From: Nocardia pneumoniae NBRC 100136
Lineage (GTDB): Bacteria; Actinomycetota; Actinomycetes; Mycobacteriales; Mycobacteriaceae
Direction of reading: 5' to 3'
Length of the DNA stretch: 64,000 nucleotides
Assembly: GCF_000308755.1 (NCBI RefSeq)
Contig: NZ_BAGF01000030.1
Location: forward strand, 62,001-126,000
Shown: positions 26,712 through 34,532 of the stretch, piece after piece
Numbering within the stretch: position 1 is the first letter of the stretch
Layout of the letters: the number at the start of each line of letters is the position of its first letter
Position numbers and translations under genes: made by a program
Notes under the pieces: generated by a model
Told to the model about the DNA's origin: nothing
Database searches by the model: none
The model's input: only the letters and a program-made list of their open reading frames with translations

Positions 26712-27419
26712 GTGATCATGTTGCGCCGTCTGACCATGTTGTCCGCTGTCGCGACCGGCTCGGTCGCTATCGCGCTCGCCGGACCCGGCGCCGCGCTCGC
26801 GGCCCCGGACGACCCGGCTCCCGCAGTCTCCGACCACACCACGCAGACCGCCGCGCCCGGTGATCTTTGGGGCGTCTACAACTCCGCGGTCAACGCACTC
26901 CGCACGCTCGGCATCGAACCGTTCCTGTACCCGGCCGCCGCGGCGCTGTGCCTCGACAACACGACCCTCGGCCTGGCGCCCGCGGTGGCCGGCTCCATTC
27001 CGGGCCCGTGGCCGAAGAACACCGTGCAGATCCCCGGCCTCGACCTCAACGCCGTCAAGGCGGGGCAGGCCATGTTCACCTTCGTGCCTTACGGGCTCGG
27101 GCCGGACGGTCCGAACACCGCTGGCATGCAGGTCGCCTGGGTCAACCTGAACAATGGGCGCAGCGGCACGGCCACCATGGGGCCGCTGTCGGAGGTCGCC
27201 CGCGCGATGATCCCCGCCGCCGTTCCGCCGGAACTGCGACCCGCCGCGGAGGAGGCGATCCGGGACTTCCTCTTCACGTCGCTGCCGATGGGCGGCGTGC
27301 GCGCGGTCCCGGTCGACACCGGCCGTGGCACCGTGCTCGCCGCGGTGTTCGGCACGGTCCAGAACGGCGCCAAGTCCTGCCACTTCTTGCCGACGGTCGG
27401 ACTCACCACCGTGCCATGA
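26712..27419 (+). CDS. Secreted protein of unknown function
   Basis: 235 aa exported protein with a Sec signal (basic MLRRL, hydrophobic core, cleavage likely after GAALAAP near residue 31). The mature part has two Cys (LCLDN and KSCHF) that may form one disulfide, and motifs FTFVPYGLGPDGP and AWVNLNNGRSGTATMGPL. AGGAGG precedes the GTG at 26712; the ATG at 26718 is the alternative. The family seems typical of mycolata envelopes, but I do not recognise a function. A broken fragment of a paralogue lies at 29540-29645. Confidence 0.85.
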   Translation: MIMLRRLTMLSAVATGSVAIALAGPGAALAAPDDPAPAVSDHTTQTAAPGDLWGVYNSAVNALRTLGIEPFLYPAAAALCLDNTTLGLAPAVAGSIPGPWPKNTVQIPGLDLNAVKAGQAMFTFVPYGLGPDGPNTAGMQVAWVNLNNGRSGTATMGPLSEVARAMIPAAVPPELRPAAEEAIRDFLFTSLPMGGVRAVPVDTGRGTVLAAVFGTVQNGAKSCHFLPTVGLTTVP

Positions 27420-27506
27420 GGTTCGGCCGGTAGCCCTGCCCCGACCATGGCGACGGCTGCCGGGGGCGCGGTCGTGCGGGGAGCGTCGGCAAGTGAACCG
27501 CGAGCG

Positions 27507-28673
27507 CTATTCCAGAGGGCGCCCTTTCCAGCGCACCGTGCCCCGGCGGCGGGCACGGTGCGAACGCGCCCACAGCAGCAGGTACGCGCCCACCGACACC
27601 GGATGCGCCAGGGCGGCAAGGACATCCGTGTAGCGGAGCGGTCCCCCGGTTTCCGTCGAACGGGCCAGCAGCCGACCCGCGACGGCGGCGAGATAGCCGA
27701 GCTGGCCGGTTCGCCGGACCGGGCCGCTGCCGAGCACGGCGGCGGCGGGCGGCAGCCAATAGGCAAGGGCGGCAAGCGCTCCCACCGCGGCTCCGCCCGT
27801 TATCGTGCCGTCGTAGGCCGACCAGAGCCAGCGGGTGTAGCCCGCGTCCAGTTCGCCTGCGCCCCGGTACATCCTGGTCCGCGCGAGCGGTCCCGCCGCC
27901 ACCAAGGCCGTGCGGTGACCGACCCGGCGCAGCGTGCGCGCGATATCGAGATCCTCGGTGACGCTCCCGGCCACCGCGGCGTGGCCGCCCACCGCGCGGT
28001 AGGCGGCGTTGTCGAACACGAGGAATTGGCCGCAGGCCACCGCCGTGGACGGGCGCAGGCTCCGATCGGCGGCGTCGATCGGCAGCGTCGAGGCCCACGA
28101 CCAGCACAGCAGCGGCTGCACCACCGCCTCGGCCGCCGACCCGGCCAGCTGGTGCGGCCACGGCGAGACCAGCGCGACGCCGCTTCTGCGCAGCGCGCCC
28201 ACCGCCGCCGCCAGAGCGGTCGGGGCCAGGCGCACATCGGCGTCCAGGAAGATCAGCACCGGCGTCGCCACACCCTCGGCCAGCCGGACGCAGGCCGCCG
28301 CTTTGCCGGTCCAGCCGGGGTCCGGGTCGGACTCGGTGCGCAGCACGGTGAATCGGGGATCGCCATCGATCGCCGCGCGTGCGGCGGCGGAGGTGTCGTC
28401 GGTGGAGCCGTCGTCGAGGATGCGCACCGCCAGGCGTGGAATCCCCAGCTGGGCGCGCAGATCGGCGATCAGATCCGGTAGCCGGTCGGCCTCGTCGCGC
28501 GCCGGGACGCAGACGGTGACCGGTTCGATCACCGTCGTCGGCGTATTCGCCAACCGCGGCACGGTGAACCGGTTGTATAGCGCGACACCCGCGCCGAGCG
28601 CCGCCAGCGCCGTGGCGCAGGTGGGCAGGACGGAGTTCGCGCGCAACGTTTTCGGCCGATCGGCACTCACCAT
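27507..28673 (-). CDS. Family 2 glycosyltransferase, CruG/CrtQ-like carotenoid glycosyltransferase
   Basis: 388 aa. One N-terminal helix is followed by a GT-A domain: VTVCVPARDEADRLPDLI, acidic motifs LDDGSTDDT and FLDADVR, later EDLDIARTLRRVGH and a TRWLW segment, then C-terminal helices. This layout matches the membrane-bound glycosyltransferases of carotenoid pathways (CruG, CrtQ). Co-orientation with the CruF-like and CrtO-like genes supports a role in adding sugar to a hydroxylated carotenoid. It lies 35 bases after lppM. The sugar and the acceptor are inferred only. Confidence 0.78.
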   Translation of the reverse strand: MVSADRPKTLRANSVLPTCATALAALGAGVALYNRFTVPRLANTPTTVIEPVTVCVPARDEADRLPDLIADLRAQLGIPRLAVRILDDGSTDDTSAAARAAIDGDPRFTVLRTESDPDPGWTGKAAACVRLAEGVATPVLIFLDADVRLAPTALAAAVGALRRSGVALVSPWPHQLAGSAAEAVVQPLLCWSWASTLPIDAADRSLRPSTAVACGQFLVFDNAAYRAVGGHAAVAGSVTEDLDIARTLRRVGHRTALVAAGPLARTRMYRGAGELDAGYTRWLWSAYDGTITGGAAVGALAALAYWLPPAAAVLGSGPVRRTGQLGYLAAVAGRLLARSTETGGPLRYTDVLAALAHPVSVGAYLLLWARSHRARRRGTVRWKGRPLE

Positions 28674-28708
28674 GGGCGCCACGCTATCCCGGGGCACCGA
28701 CGGTCCGC

Positions 28709-29455
28709 TCAGTGATTCTGCGTTACCGAGCGCCACCAGCGGCTCAGGGAGAACCCTTCCGGCGCACCGGGCGGGGCGGGGTTGCGGTCCAGATAGGCCA
28801 GGGCGGCGATGATGGCGGCCACCGCGAGGGTGATGCCGCCGACGATGCCGGCCCAGCCCGCGAACGAGCGGGTGTTCGGGTCGGCGTAGCTGACCTCGGC
28901 CCGGAGCGTGGAGACGTCGCCGGGCGGCAGCTTCCAGGACACCACGTTGTCGCCCTCGCGGCTGCCGTTGGTCTTCGCGACCCGGGCCGGGAACGCGATG
29001 GTGAACTGCACGTCGGAGCCGTGCGGCGGAACGGATTTCAGGTCGACCCGGCCGGCCAGGGTGACCAGGTCGCCGGTGCGCTGGAATTGCAGCTGGAACA
29101 TGCCCTGGGTCTGCTCGGACAGCTGCCCCAGCTGCTGCACCTCGCCGAAGGACAAGTCCTCGAAGAACACCTCGCTGCCCGCGTATCCGTCCTGGGCGTA
29201 CGGCTCCACCCGCACCTTCGCGGCGAGCGATTCGGGCGCCTTCAGCTGCGGACCCTTGTCGTCGGGGCCGGTGGGCACCACGGCGGCGACGATCCGTCCG
29301 GACACCCGGTCGTTGGACGACAGGCCCATCGAAACCTGCACCCGCAGGCAGCTCGCGAGCACCGGGACCAGCAACGCCGCCAGCAGGACGGCCGCCGCGA
29401 CCCGCACGCCGCGGCGTGGGCCGTTGCGCTGCGGGCGATCCGGGGCATCGGACAT
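28709..29455 (-). CDS. lppM: LppM family lipoprotein (DUF3153)
   Basis: Envelope lipoprotein of mycolata. An Arg-rich start, hydrophobic core and lipobox LASC (in VPVLASCLRVQVSMGL) are followed by the DUF3153 body and a C-terminal helix (GGITLAVAAIIAALAYL) before a short cytoplasmic tail. ATG 29455 gives a normal signal length; an in-frame ATG at 29488 would add 11 residues and neither has a clear ribosome-binding site. In M. tuberculosis LppM (Rv2171) affects phagosome handling; the neighbours Rv2170 and idsA2 block are kept here although carotenoid genes have been inserted around it. Confidence 0.88.
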   Translation of the reverse strand: MSDAPDRPQRNGPRRGVRVAAAVLLAALLVPVLASCLRVQVSMGLSSNDRVSGRIVAAVVPTGPDDKGPQLKAPESLAAKVRVEPYAQDGYAGSEVFFEDLSFGEVQQLGQLSEQTQGMFQLQFQRTGDLVTLAGRVDLKSVPPHGSDVQFTIAFPARVAKTNGSREGDNVVSWKLPPGDVSTLRAEVSYADPNTRSFAGWAGIVGGITLAVAAIIAALAYLDRNPAPPGAPEGFSLSRWWRSVTQNH

Positions 29456-29539
29456 CGTGGTGACGGAACTCGGCTGCACGGGTGACATCGTGCCAGGCCA
29501 TCGGTCCGGAATGAAACGCGCCAGTCGTGACGCGCGTCG

Positions 29540-29645
29540 GCCGGACAGCGGCCCGATGGCGGCCGTGTGCCGTCGCGGCCGTGCTCAGGTTCGACCAGGC
29601 GTTCCGCGTGGGTCCGAGCTGTGGGGGCACAAAGGTGAAACATGG
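29540..29645 (-). pseudogene. Fragment of a paralogue of the secreted protein at 26712
   Basis: Minus-strand DNA from 29643 down reads TTCACCTTTGTGCCCCCACA and onward, recalling FTFVPYGLGP, VAWVNLNNGRSGTATMGPL of the intact gene, but with an internal deletion and a frame change. It is about 100 bases of decayed sequence upstream of lppM in the 29456-29714 gap. Nothing else in this gap looks coding. Confidence 0.6.
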
Positions 29646-29714
29646 CATGCCCGCACGGCGGCGCTGAAGGCCAGGCCGGGGACCCACCTGCCGCGGCGAG
29701 CGGGTCGCGCCTGG

Positions 29715-30785
29715 TCAGGGCCGCGCGCGAGCCAGGACAACCAGCAAGGGCGCTCCGAGCACACCCATCCCGACCAGGCCGTAACCCGCGGACGACGGCA
29801 GGCCGAGGAACGCGGCATGGGCCAGCGCCGACCCCAGCCAGGTCCACAGGAACAGCGCGACCGGCACGGCGAGCGCGCTCGCGCGGTCGCTTCGCGGCGT
29901 ACGGACGGGATCGGGCGCCGCGCGTTCCCAGGCCGCCAGCAATCCCGCCATCACGAGTGCGACACCGAACCAACCCAGATAGTTGGTGTACGGAATCTGC
30001 GCCAGCCCGGGCAGGCCGGAGCTGGTGTCGCACCAGGTCCACTGCCCGTCGGCGACCATTTGCGGATCCAGGAACAGATCCCAGCCCACCGCGCCGAGCG
30101 CGGTCAGCGCGATCCGCGACGCCGTGCGTCGCGACACCATCCCGGCCACCACCCACACCGGATACATCCCGCCGGTCCAGGCCAGCGGAACGATCAACGG
30201 CACGTCCAGCAAAGCCGGACCGAGCCGGTCGCTCGCATAGGCATAGCAGCCGAACGGCAGGCCCGTCGCCGTACCGATCACCTCGGCCAGCAGCCCGACG
30301 CCGGAGACGAGCACCAGAAAGCCGACCGCATACCGAATTCCCCTGGTCGCGGTCGCATGCGCCAGCGCGGCACCGGCGGAGAGCAGCACGACCGCGGCCG
30401 TGATCCGGTCGCGCGCGCCGCCCGCGGTGAGCGGATAACCGATCTGCGCGACAACCGTCAGCGCGACGAGGACCACCGGAAAGAGAAATCGCGGCGAACG
30501 GAACCACTGATGCTCGGCGGTTCTTGCGGGATGTTCGCGTGTCGGTTCCGTCCGGCCCGCCGCCGCGCGTGGTGAGTGGTCCGGGTGTGTCATCGTCGGA
30601 GCCAGCGTGGATGTCGGTGCTGGTTCTGCGGGGGATGTCGATTCGGTTCGGTGTGCCGCCGCGCGCGGTGAGTCGTCCAGGTGTGTCATCGTCCGAACCG
30701 CCGTGGATGTCGGTGCTGGTTCTGCGGGGCGTGTCGATTCGGTTCGGTGTGCCGCCGCGCGCGGTGAGTAGTCCGGTTGGGTCAT
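29715..30785 (-). CDS. cruF: CruF-like carotenoid hydratase with repeat-derived N-terminus
   Basis: Multi-pass membrane protein of the DUF422/carotenoid biosynthesis family, which adds water to a lycopene-type end group in bacterioruberin and myxol routes. Core from about residue 90: helices plus PFGCYAYASDRLGP, WTGGMYPVWVV, GWDLFLDPQMV and TNYLGWFG, all typical. ATG 30785 overlaps the stop of the CrtO-like gene (ATGA). The first 64 residues are two copies of a 32-residue repeat (MTQPDYSPRAAAHRTEST...), each beginning with Met, and a third partial copy leads into the core. Translation could thus also start at 30689 or 30593. Confidence 0.8.
   Translation of the reverse strand: MTQPDYSPRAAAHRTESTRPAEPAPTSTAVRTMTHLDDSPRAAAHRTESTSPAEPAPTSTLAPTMTHPDHSPRAAAGRTEPTREHPARTAEHQWFRSPRFLFPVVLVALTVVAQIGYPLTAGGARDRITAAVVLLSAGAALAHATATRGIRYAVGFLVLVSGVGLLAEVIGTATGLPFGCYAYASDRLGPALLDVPLIVPLAWTGGMYPVWVVAGMVSRRTASRIALTALGAVGWDLFLDPQMVADGQWTWCDTSSGLPGLAQIPYTNYLGWFGVALVMAGLLAAWERAAPDPVRTPRSDRASALAVPVALFLWTWLGSALAHAAFLGLPSSAGYGLVGMGVLGAPLLVVLARARP
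30525..30785 (-). repeat. 96-bp tandem repeat spanning the cruF start codon
   Basis: Copies begin at the ATGs at 30785, 30689 and 30593 (period exactly 96 bases); the third copy decays after about 65 bases. The period is a multiple of three, so the frame stays open and each copy restores an ATG followed by TCHPD/TQPDY-like codons and SPRAAA. Differences between copies are single substitutions, so the duplication is recent. Confidence 0.85.
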
Positions 30786-32347
30786 TGTCCGAACCACCGC
30801 GGACGCCAGTACCGACGCAGGTCGCGCAGGGCGAGCCGGGCGGCCGTGCGGCCGCTGGCCCCGGAGACGCCGCCACCGGGATGCGTGGACGCGCCGGTCA
30901 GATACAGGCCCGGCGCGCCGGGTACCCGCTGCCGGGACAGTTCCGGCAGCGGACGCCACAGCATCATCTGGTCCAGCGACATCTCCACGTGCATGACGTT
31001 GCCGCCGACGAGCCCGAGTTCGCGCTCCAGGTCCACCGGCGTCTGCACGTGCCTGCGCAGCACCGCGTCGGCGAAACCGGGTGCGTAGGAGTCGACTTCG
31101 GCGATGATCCGGTCGCCCTCCCGCTGCGCGAGCGCGGCCCAGTCGCGGCCGTCCGCCAGCCGGTACGGATGCCACTGCGCCCACAGCGACAGCTGGTGCT
31201 CACCCGGCGGCGCGATGGTCGGGTCCAGCGCGGAGAAGCTCATCGCCAGCACCACCGGCCGTGGCGGCAGCTCCCCGGCCAGCGCCGCGCCGTGCGCGCG
31301 GCGCAGTTGCGCTCGATCGGACACCAGGAATTGCAGGCCCCGAGCGGAGTCATCGGCCGGGCTGCCCGGGTAGCGGGGCAGGGCCGCGGCGGCGACCCGC
31401 ACCACCATCCCGATACCGGGACCGACCCGGATGCGCCGCCGCCAGTCGTCCAGCCGCGCGGCGTCGAATCCGCCGTCGCGCAGCAGATCCAGCGTGGTCA
31501 GCACGTGCGCGCCCGCGATAACGATGTCGGCGCGCAGTTCTCGGCCCGACGTAGTGTGCACCCGCCAGCCGTCGCCGACGCGCCGCAGGGCGGTCACCGC
31601 GTCGCCCGCGTGCACCACTCCGCCGTCGGATCGCAGCCGCGCCACCAGGGCCTCGGTCAGTGCGCCGCTGCCGCCCACCGCGCGGCCCGGCGGCAACGTG
31701 TGCAGGAGCGCGGCGAAGCCGACCATCGGCGCCGTGCCGGGCTCCGACATCGGCGGCCCGGACTGCGCGCCGAACCAGGCCAGCGACGCTTTCAGCCGTT
31801 CGTCCTCGAAGCAGGTGTCCAGCAATGCGTCTCCGGATTGCAGGAACTCCCGCGACAGCGCGCTTCCGCCGTCGTCCGCGTCAAGCCCCCAGAACGACCG
31901 CACCAACCTGCCCGGCGTCGGCCCGCCACCGAAGGCCCGCATCACGCGAGCGCTGCGCGGCCCCCACACCTGGACGAACCGCCGATACGCCGCCGCGTCC
32001 CGCGGACCGCAGGCCGCCGCGATCGACGCGCACGTCGCGTCCAGGTCGCGGTGGAACACGATGGCCGGGCGGCCGGCATGGGCGGGCGTGAATCCCCATG
32101 GGTCGCAGTCGATGTAGCGCAGCCCGAAGCGGTCGAGCTCCAGCTCCTCGATGATGCCGGTATGGCGGATCATGATGTGCGCCGACGAGCCGCGATCGAC
32201 CCGATGGCCGGGGAAGCGCTCCACCGTCGACACCGCGCCGCCGAGCACGTCGTCGCGTTCGAGCACCTCGACCGCGTGCCCGGCGCGGGCCAGGTAGCAC
32301 GCGGCGACCAGGGCGTTGTGCCCCGAGCCGACGACGACTACCGACAC
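30782..32347 (-). CDS. CrtO/PYROXD2-like FAD-dependent carotenoid oxidoreductase
   Basis: 521 aa flavoprotein of the CrtI/CrtO superfamily. The N-terminal Rossmann motif VVVVGSGHNALVAACYLARA and VLGGAVSTVERFPG are characteristic of the CrtO/PYROXD2 branch, and the C-terminal LYLTGASTHPGGGVSGASGR is the second FAD-binding signature. CrtO enzymes ketolate or desaturate carotenes; the actual step here is unknown. GTG 32347 has GAGGG upstream and lies seven bases after the GNAT stop; the stop overlaps the CruF-like start, so the three genes form one unit. Confidence 0.83.
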   Translation of the reverse strand: MSVVVVGSGHNALVAACYLARAGHAVEVLERDDVLGGAVSTVERFPGHRVDRGSSAHIMIRHTGIIEELELDRFGLRYIDCDPWGFTPAHAGRPAIVFHRDLDATCASIAAACGPRDAAAYRRFVQVWGPRSARVMRAFGGGPTPGRLVRSFWGLDADDGGSALSREFLQSGDALLDTCFEDERLKASLAWFGAQSGPPMSEPGTAPMVGFAALLHTLPPGRAVGGSGALTEALVARLRSDGGVVHAGDAVTALRRVGDGWRVHTTSGRELRADIVIAGAHVLTTLDLLRDGGFDAARLDDWRRRIRVGPGIGMVVRVAAAALPRYPGSPADDSARGLQFLVSDRAQLRRAHGAALAGELPPRPVVLAMSFSALDPTIAPPGEHQLSLWAQWHPYRLADGRDWAALAQREGDRIIAEVDSYAPGFADAVLRRHVQTPVDLERELGLVGGNVMHVEMSLDQMMLWRPLPELSRQRVPGAPGLYLTGASTHPGGGVSGASGRTAARLALRDLRRYWRPRWFGQ

Positions 32348-32354
32348 GTCGCCC

Positions 32355-32966
32355 TCATAGCGGCAGTCGCCTGCCCAGGATCGCGAACGGCCGGTTGTCC
32401 CCGGCGAACACGAAGTTGCGGACCACGTCGGTGAATCCCTCCCTGCGATACAGCCGCCAGGCGCGGTTGTCCTCGCGGTCGACTTCGGGGGTCGACAGCA
32501 GCACGGCGCGCTCGGTGCGGTCGCGCAGCAATCGTTCCAGCAGCGTGGCGCCGATGCCGCGGCCCTGCGCGGTGGGATGCACATGCAGTTCGGTCAGCTC
32601 GAAATAGTCCGAGAGCAGTTCGCGCGCGGAGTGTTCCGGCCAGCCCGAGCGCCGCATTCCGCTGTGCACCTGCTGGTGCCACCACTGGTGGGCGGCGCCG
32701 CGGTAGCCGTAGGCGATCGCGACGATGGGCGCGCTGCGCAGATCGATCCGGCCCGAGTCGTCGGGCACCACGGCGGCGACGGCCTGCCAGCCGGGGCGGG
32801 TGGTGTGCTCGGTCCACATCGGCGCGCGATGGTGCTCGGTGCCGCGCGGATAGTCCATCGCCGCGACGTAGACCGCCAGCGCGTCGTGCAGCCGGGAGCG
32901 CAGCGCCGCCACCGAGAGGTCGACGACGGCGGGTGCGGGTGTGTGATTGGGCTTGACGGCGGTCAT
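32355..32966 (-). CDS. GNAT-family acetyltransferase, Rv2170-like
   Basis: 203 aa acetyltransferase. The acetyl-CoA site is QGRGIGATLLERLL after FELTELHVHP, with DNRAWRLYRREGF typical of the C-terminal fold. It occupies the Rv2170 position between the DUF3040 gene and lppM. Rv2170 has been linked to lysine acetylation of a metabolic enzyme in M. tuberculosis; substrate here unknown. It heads the minus-strand carotenoid unit, and the roughly 170-bp spacer to the divergent HEPN gene should hold both promoters. Confidence 0.87.
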   Translation of the reverse strand: MTAVKPNHTPAPAVVDLSVAALRSRLHDALAVYVAAMDYPRGTEHHRAPMWTEHTTRPGWQAVAAVVPDDSGRIDLRSAPIVAIAYGYRGAAHQWWHQQVHSGMRRSGWPEHSARELLSDYFELTELHVHPTAQGRGIGATLLERLLRDRTERAVLLSTPEVDREDNRAWRLYRREGFTDVVRNFVFAGDNRPFAILGRRLPL

Positions 32967-33134
32967 GGCTCTCGTCGGTCGCGCGGACGCGGAAGTTTGT
33001 CGGTGGGCGTCTCTATATTCAAGCTCAATTCAAACGTTCGAATACCTGTTCGGTCCGAGTGGTGCTGGAATGCGGTGGGGCACGCCCTCTCCAGTGCGGG
33101 CCCGGACCACGGTGCGCGAGGTGGAGGGACGGCG

Positions 33135-33575
33135 ATGTCTGGTCGAGTGGAACACCCGGGGCAGCCCGGCCGGGCCGGCAAGCTGCTGGAGCGGGCGGAC
33201 GGTTTGCTCATGCAAGCGGCGGGGGAACGCGATCCGCGGGAGCGGTTCCGCACCGCCTACCTGGCGGCGCTGCGTGGTGCGGGCGCGGTGCTCGCCCTCA
33301 CGGGCGCCGACGCCGCGCCCCGGGCGCGCTCGCGCAACGCGTGGGTGCTCCTGCAGCGCGCCGCGCCCGAGTTCGTGATGTGGGCCGACTACTTCAGCGC
33401 GCGCTCGGAGATCCGGGCCGCGCTGGAGGCGGGCCTGGACCGGAATGTCGACGACCTCGAGGCCGACGAGTTCGCTTCCCGGGTGGGCGCATTCCTCCAT
33501 GACGTGGAAGATCTCCTCTCGGCGTCGGCTCGGCTGCGACCCGCGCCGGGCTGGACCGGCGGCATGACCGCTTAG
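33135..33575 (+). CDS. SAV_6107-family HEPN domain protein
   Basis: 146 aa helical protein. Residues 15-110 (LLERADGLLMQAAGERDPRE, YLAALRGAGAVLAL, RNAWVLLQRAAPEFVMWADYF) match the SAV_6107 HEPN family of actinobacteria. HEPN domains are often RNases or nucleotide-binding partners, but the R-x4-6-H catalytic motif is not visible, so an RNase role is not claimed. ATG 33135 has a GAGGGA site. It is a conserved neighbour of the mraZ-DUF3040 block, possibly linked to growth or division. Confidence 0.78.
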   Translation: MSGRVEHPGQPGRAGKLLERADGLLMQAAGERDPRERFRTAYLAALRGAGAVLALTGADAAPRARSRNAWVLLQRAAPEFVMWADYFSARSEIRAALEAGLDRNVDDLEADEFASRVGAFLHDVEDLLSASARLRPAPGWTGGMTA

Positions 33576-33625
33576 TTATCGTCGACTAGGTGGTCTGGCC
33601 CTGATCGAACTCGTATCATTGGTGT

Positions 33626-33672
33626 CAGATAGCCGCCAAGGTCGGCTATCTGTCGCCTACCCGGAGGCGACA
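33626..33672 (+). promoter_or_regulatory. Two overlapping perfect stems in the DUF3040 leader
   Basis: CAGATAGCC (33626-33634) pairs with GGCTATCTG (33644-33652), and TGTCGCCT (33651-33658) pairs with AGGCGACA (33665-33672). The stems share two bases, so they compete or stack. A TATCAT box at 33613-33618 would start transcription right at the first stem. Coding begins 28 bases later at 33701. Confidence 0.5.
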
Positions 33673-33700
33673 GCCACGTCCTAGTGCCGGGGGAGGTACC

Positions 33701-34117
33701 GTGCCACTCTCCGAGCACGAGCAGCGCATGCTCGAACAGATCGAGAGCGCTCTCTATGCTGAGGATCCCAAGTTCGCCTCGACCGTCCGCGGCGGACGGC
33801 TTCGTTCGTCCTCGAGTCGTCGCAGACTCCAGGCCGCGGCGTTGTTCGTCCTCGGCCTGTTTCTCCTCGTCGCGGGAATCGCGGCGCCCGTGAAGCCCGG
33901 CGGCTTCCCGATCATCAGCCTGATCGGGTTCATCGTCATGTTCGGTGCGGGTGTGCTTCTGCTGCTCGGCACCTCCAAGAGCGTCGCCAAGAACGACCGG
34001 TCCGGCGGCGACGCCTCCGCGAGCGGCGGTTCGGGCGGACGTGGACGCCAGCGCAAGTCCGGTGGCTTCTCCGAGCGCATGGAGGACCGCTTCCGTAGAC
34101 GGTTCGAGCAGGAATAG
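33701..34117 (+). CDS. DUF3040 membrane protein (Rv2169c-like)
   Basis: 138 aa. The DUF3040 start PLSEHEQRMLEQIESALYAEDP is followed by a basic stretch, two membrane helices (about 45-63 and 70-90) and a Gly/Ser/Arg-rich tail. Conserved directly upstream of mraZ in mycolata; function not established. GTG 33701 has GGGGAGG seven to thirteen bases upstream. A long terminator ends the gene, so it is not cotranscribed with mraZ. Confidence 0.88.
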   Translation: MPLSEHEQRMLEQIESALYAEDPKFASTVRGGRLRSSSSRRRLQAAALFVLGLFLLVAGIAAPVKPGGFPIISLIGFIVMFGAGVLLLLGTSKSVAKNDRSGGDASASGGSGGRGRQRKSGGFSERMEDRFRRRFEQE

Positions 34118-34147
34118 CTCGCCCGTAGCCGGATAACTTCAGTACGG

Positions 34148-34184
34148 ACGGCGACGCCGCACCGCAATGGTGCGGCGTCGCCGT
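34148..34184 (+). terminator. Strong terminator between DUF3040 gene and mraZ
   Basis: Perfect 16-bp stem (34148-34163 with 34169-34184) and a five-base loop, about 30 bases after the stop. It insulates the mraZ promoter region. Confidence 0.85.
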
Positions 34185-34241
34185 CTCGTGCGTGCGGAAC
34201 ACAGTTGTGTGGATGATCTTCGGGCGGGACTTCCCGCTTCC

Positions 34242-34269
34242 CCCACACCTCCCCACAAACTTCCCCCAC
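34242..34269 (-). promoter_or_regulatory. Distal inverted MraZ-like boxes
   Basis: On the minus strand, GTGGGG-N4-GTGGGG is present (CCCAC cores at 34242-34246 and 34252-34256, period 10), with a third CCCAC at 34265-34269 off by three. This is the same box and spacing as the operator at 34454-34479, in the opposite direction and about 210 bp upstream. Confidence 0.45.
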
Positions 34270-34447
34270 CACGCCCCCCGCGGCGGTCCTCGTCCGGTCC
34301 ATCAGGGCGTTTGCTGGGTGTTTTCGGATGTTTGTCCCAGGGGGCCGCGCGTGTCGGCAGAACTCGCGAAAAGTTCTCCACGCCGGTGATAGCTGGGATG
34401 ACCTGCGGAATCGTCTGGGTCGGGAGCCAGATCACCGCCTGTTTCGA

Positions 34448-34479
34448 TTGAAAGTGGGGGAAAGTGGGGTAATGTGGAG
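34448..34479 (+). promoter_or_regulatory. mraZ promoter with MraZ operator boxes
   Basis: TTGAAA (34448-34453) and TAATGT (34470-34475) are 16 bases apart, a good sigma-A promoter. Three MraZ boxes, GTGGGG (34454), GTGGGG (34464) and GTGGAG (34474), have a period of ten bases and fill the spacer and -10. MraZ proteins bind such TGGGN repeats and repress their own operon, so autorepression by blocking the promoter is expected. Confidence 0.85.
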
Positions 34480-34532
34480 CGCGCAGTACGGAAGGGCCGA
34501 CCATCGAGGTGATCGACTAGGGAGGTATCGAG

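Noticed and set aside
30525-30785. CRISPR or insertion-sequence end
   Set aside because: The 96-base units abut, lack spacers and terminal inverted repeats, and are in frame with the downstream enzyme.
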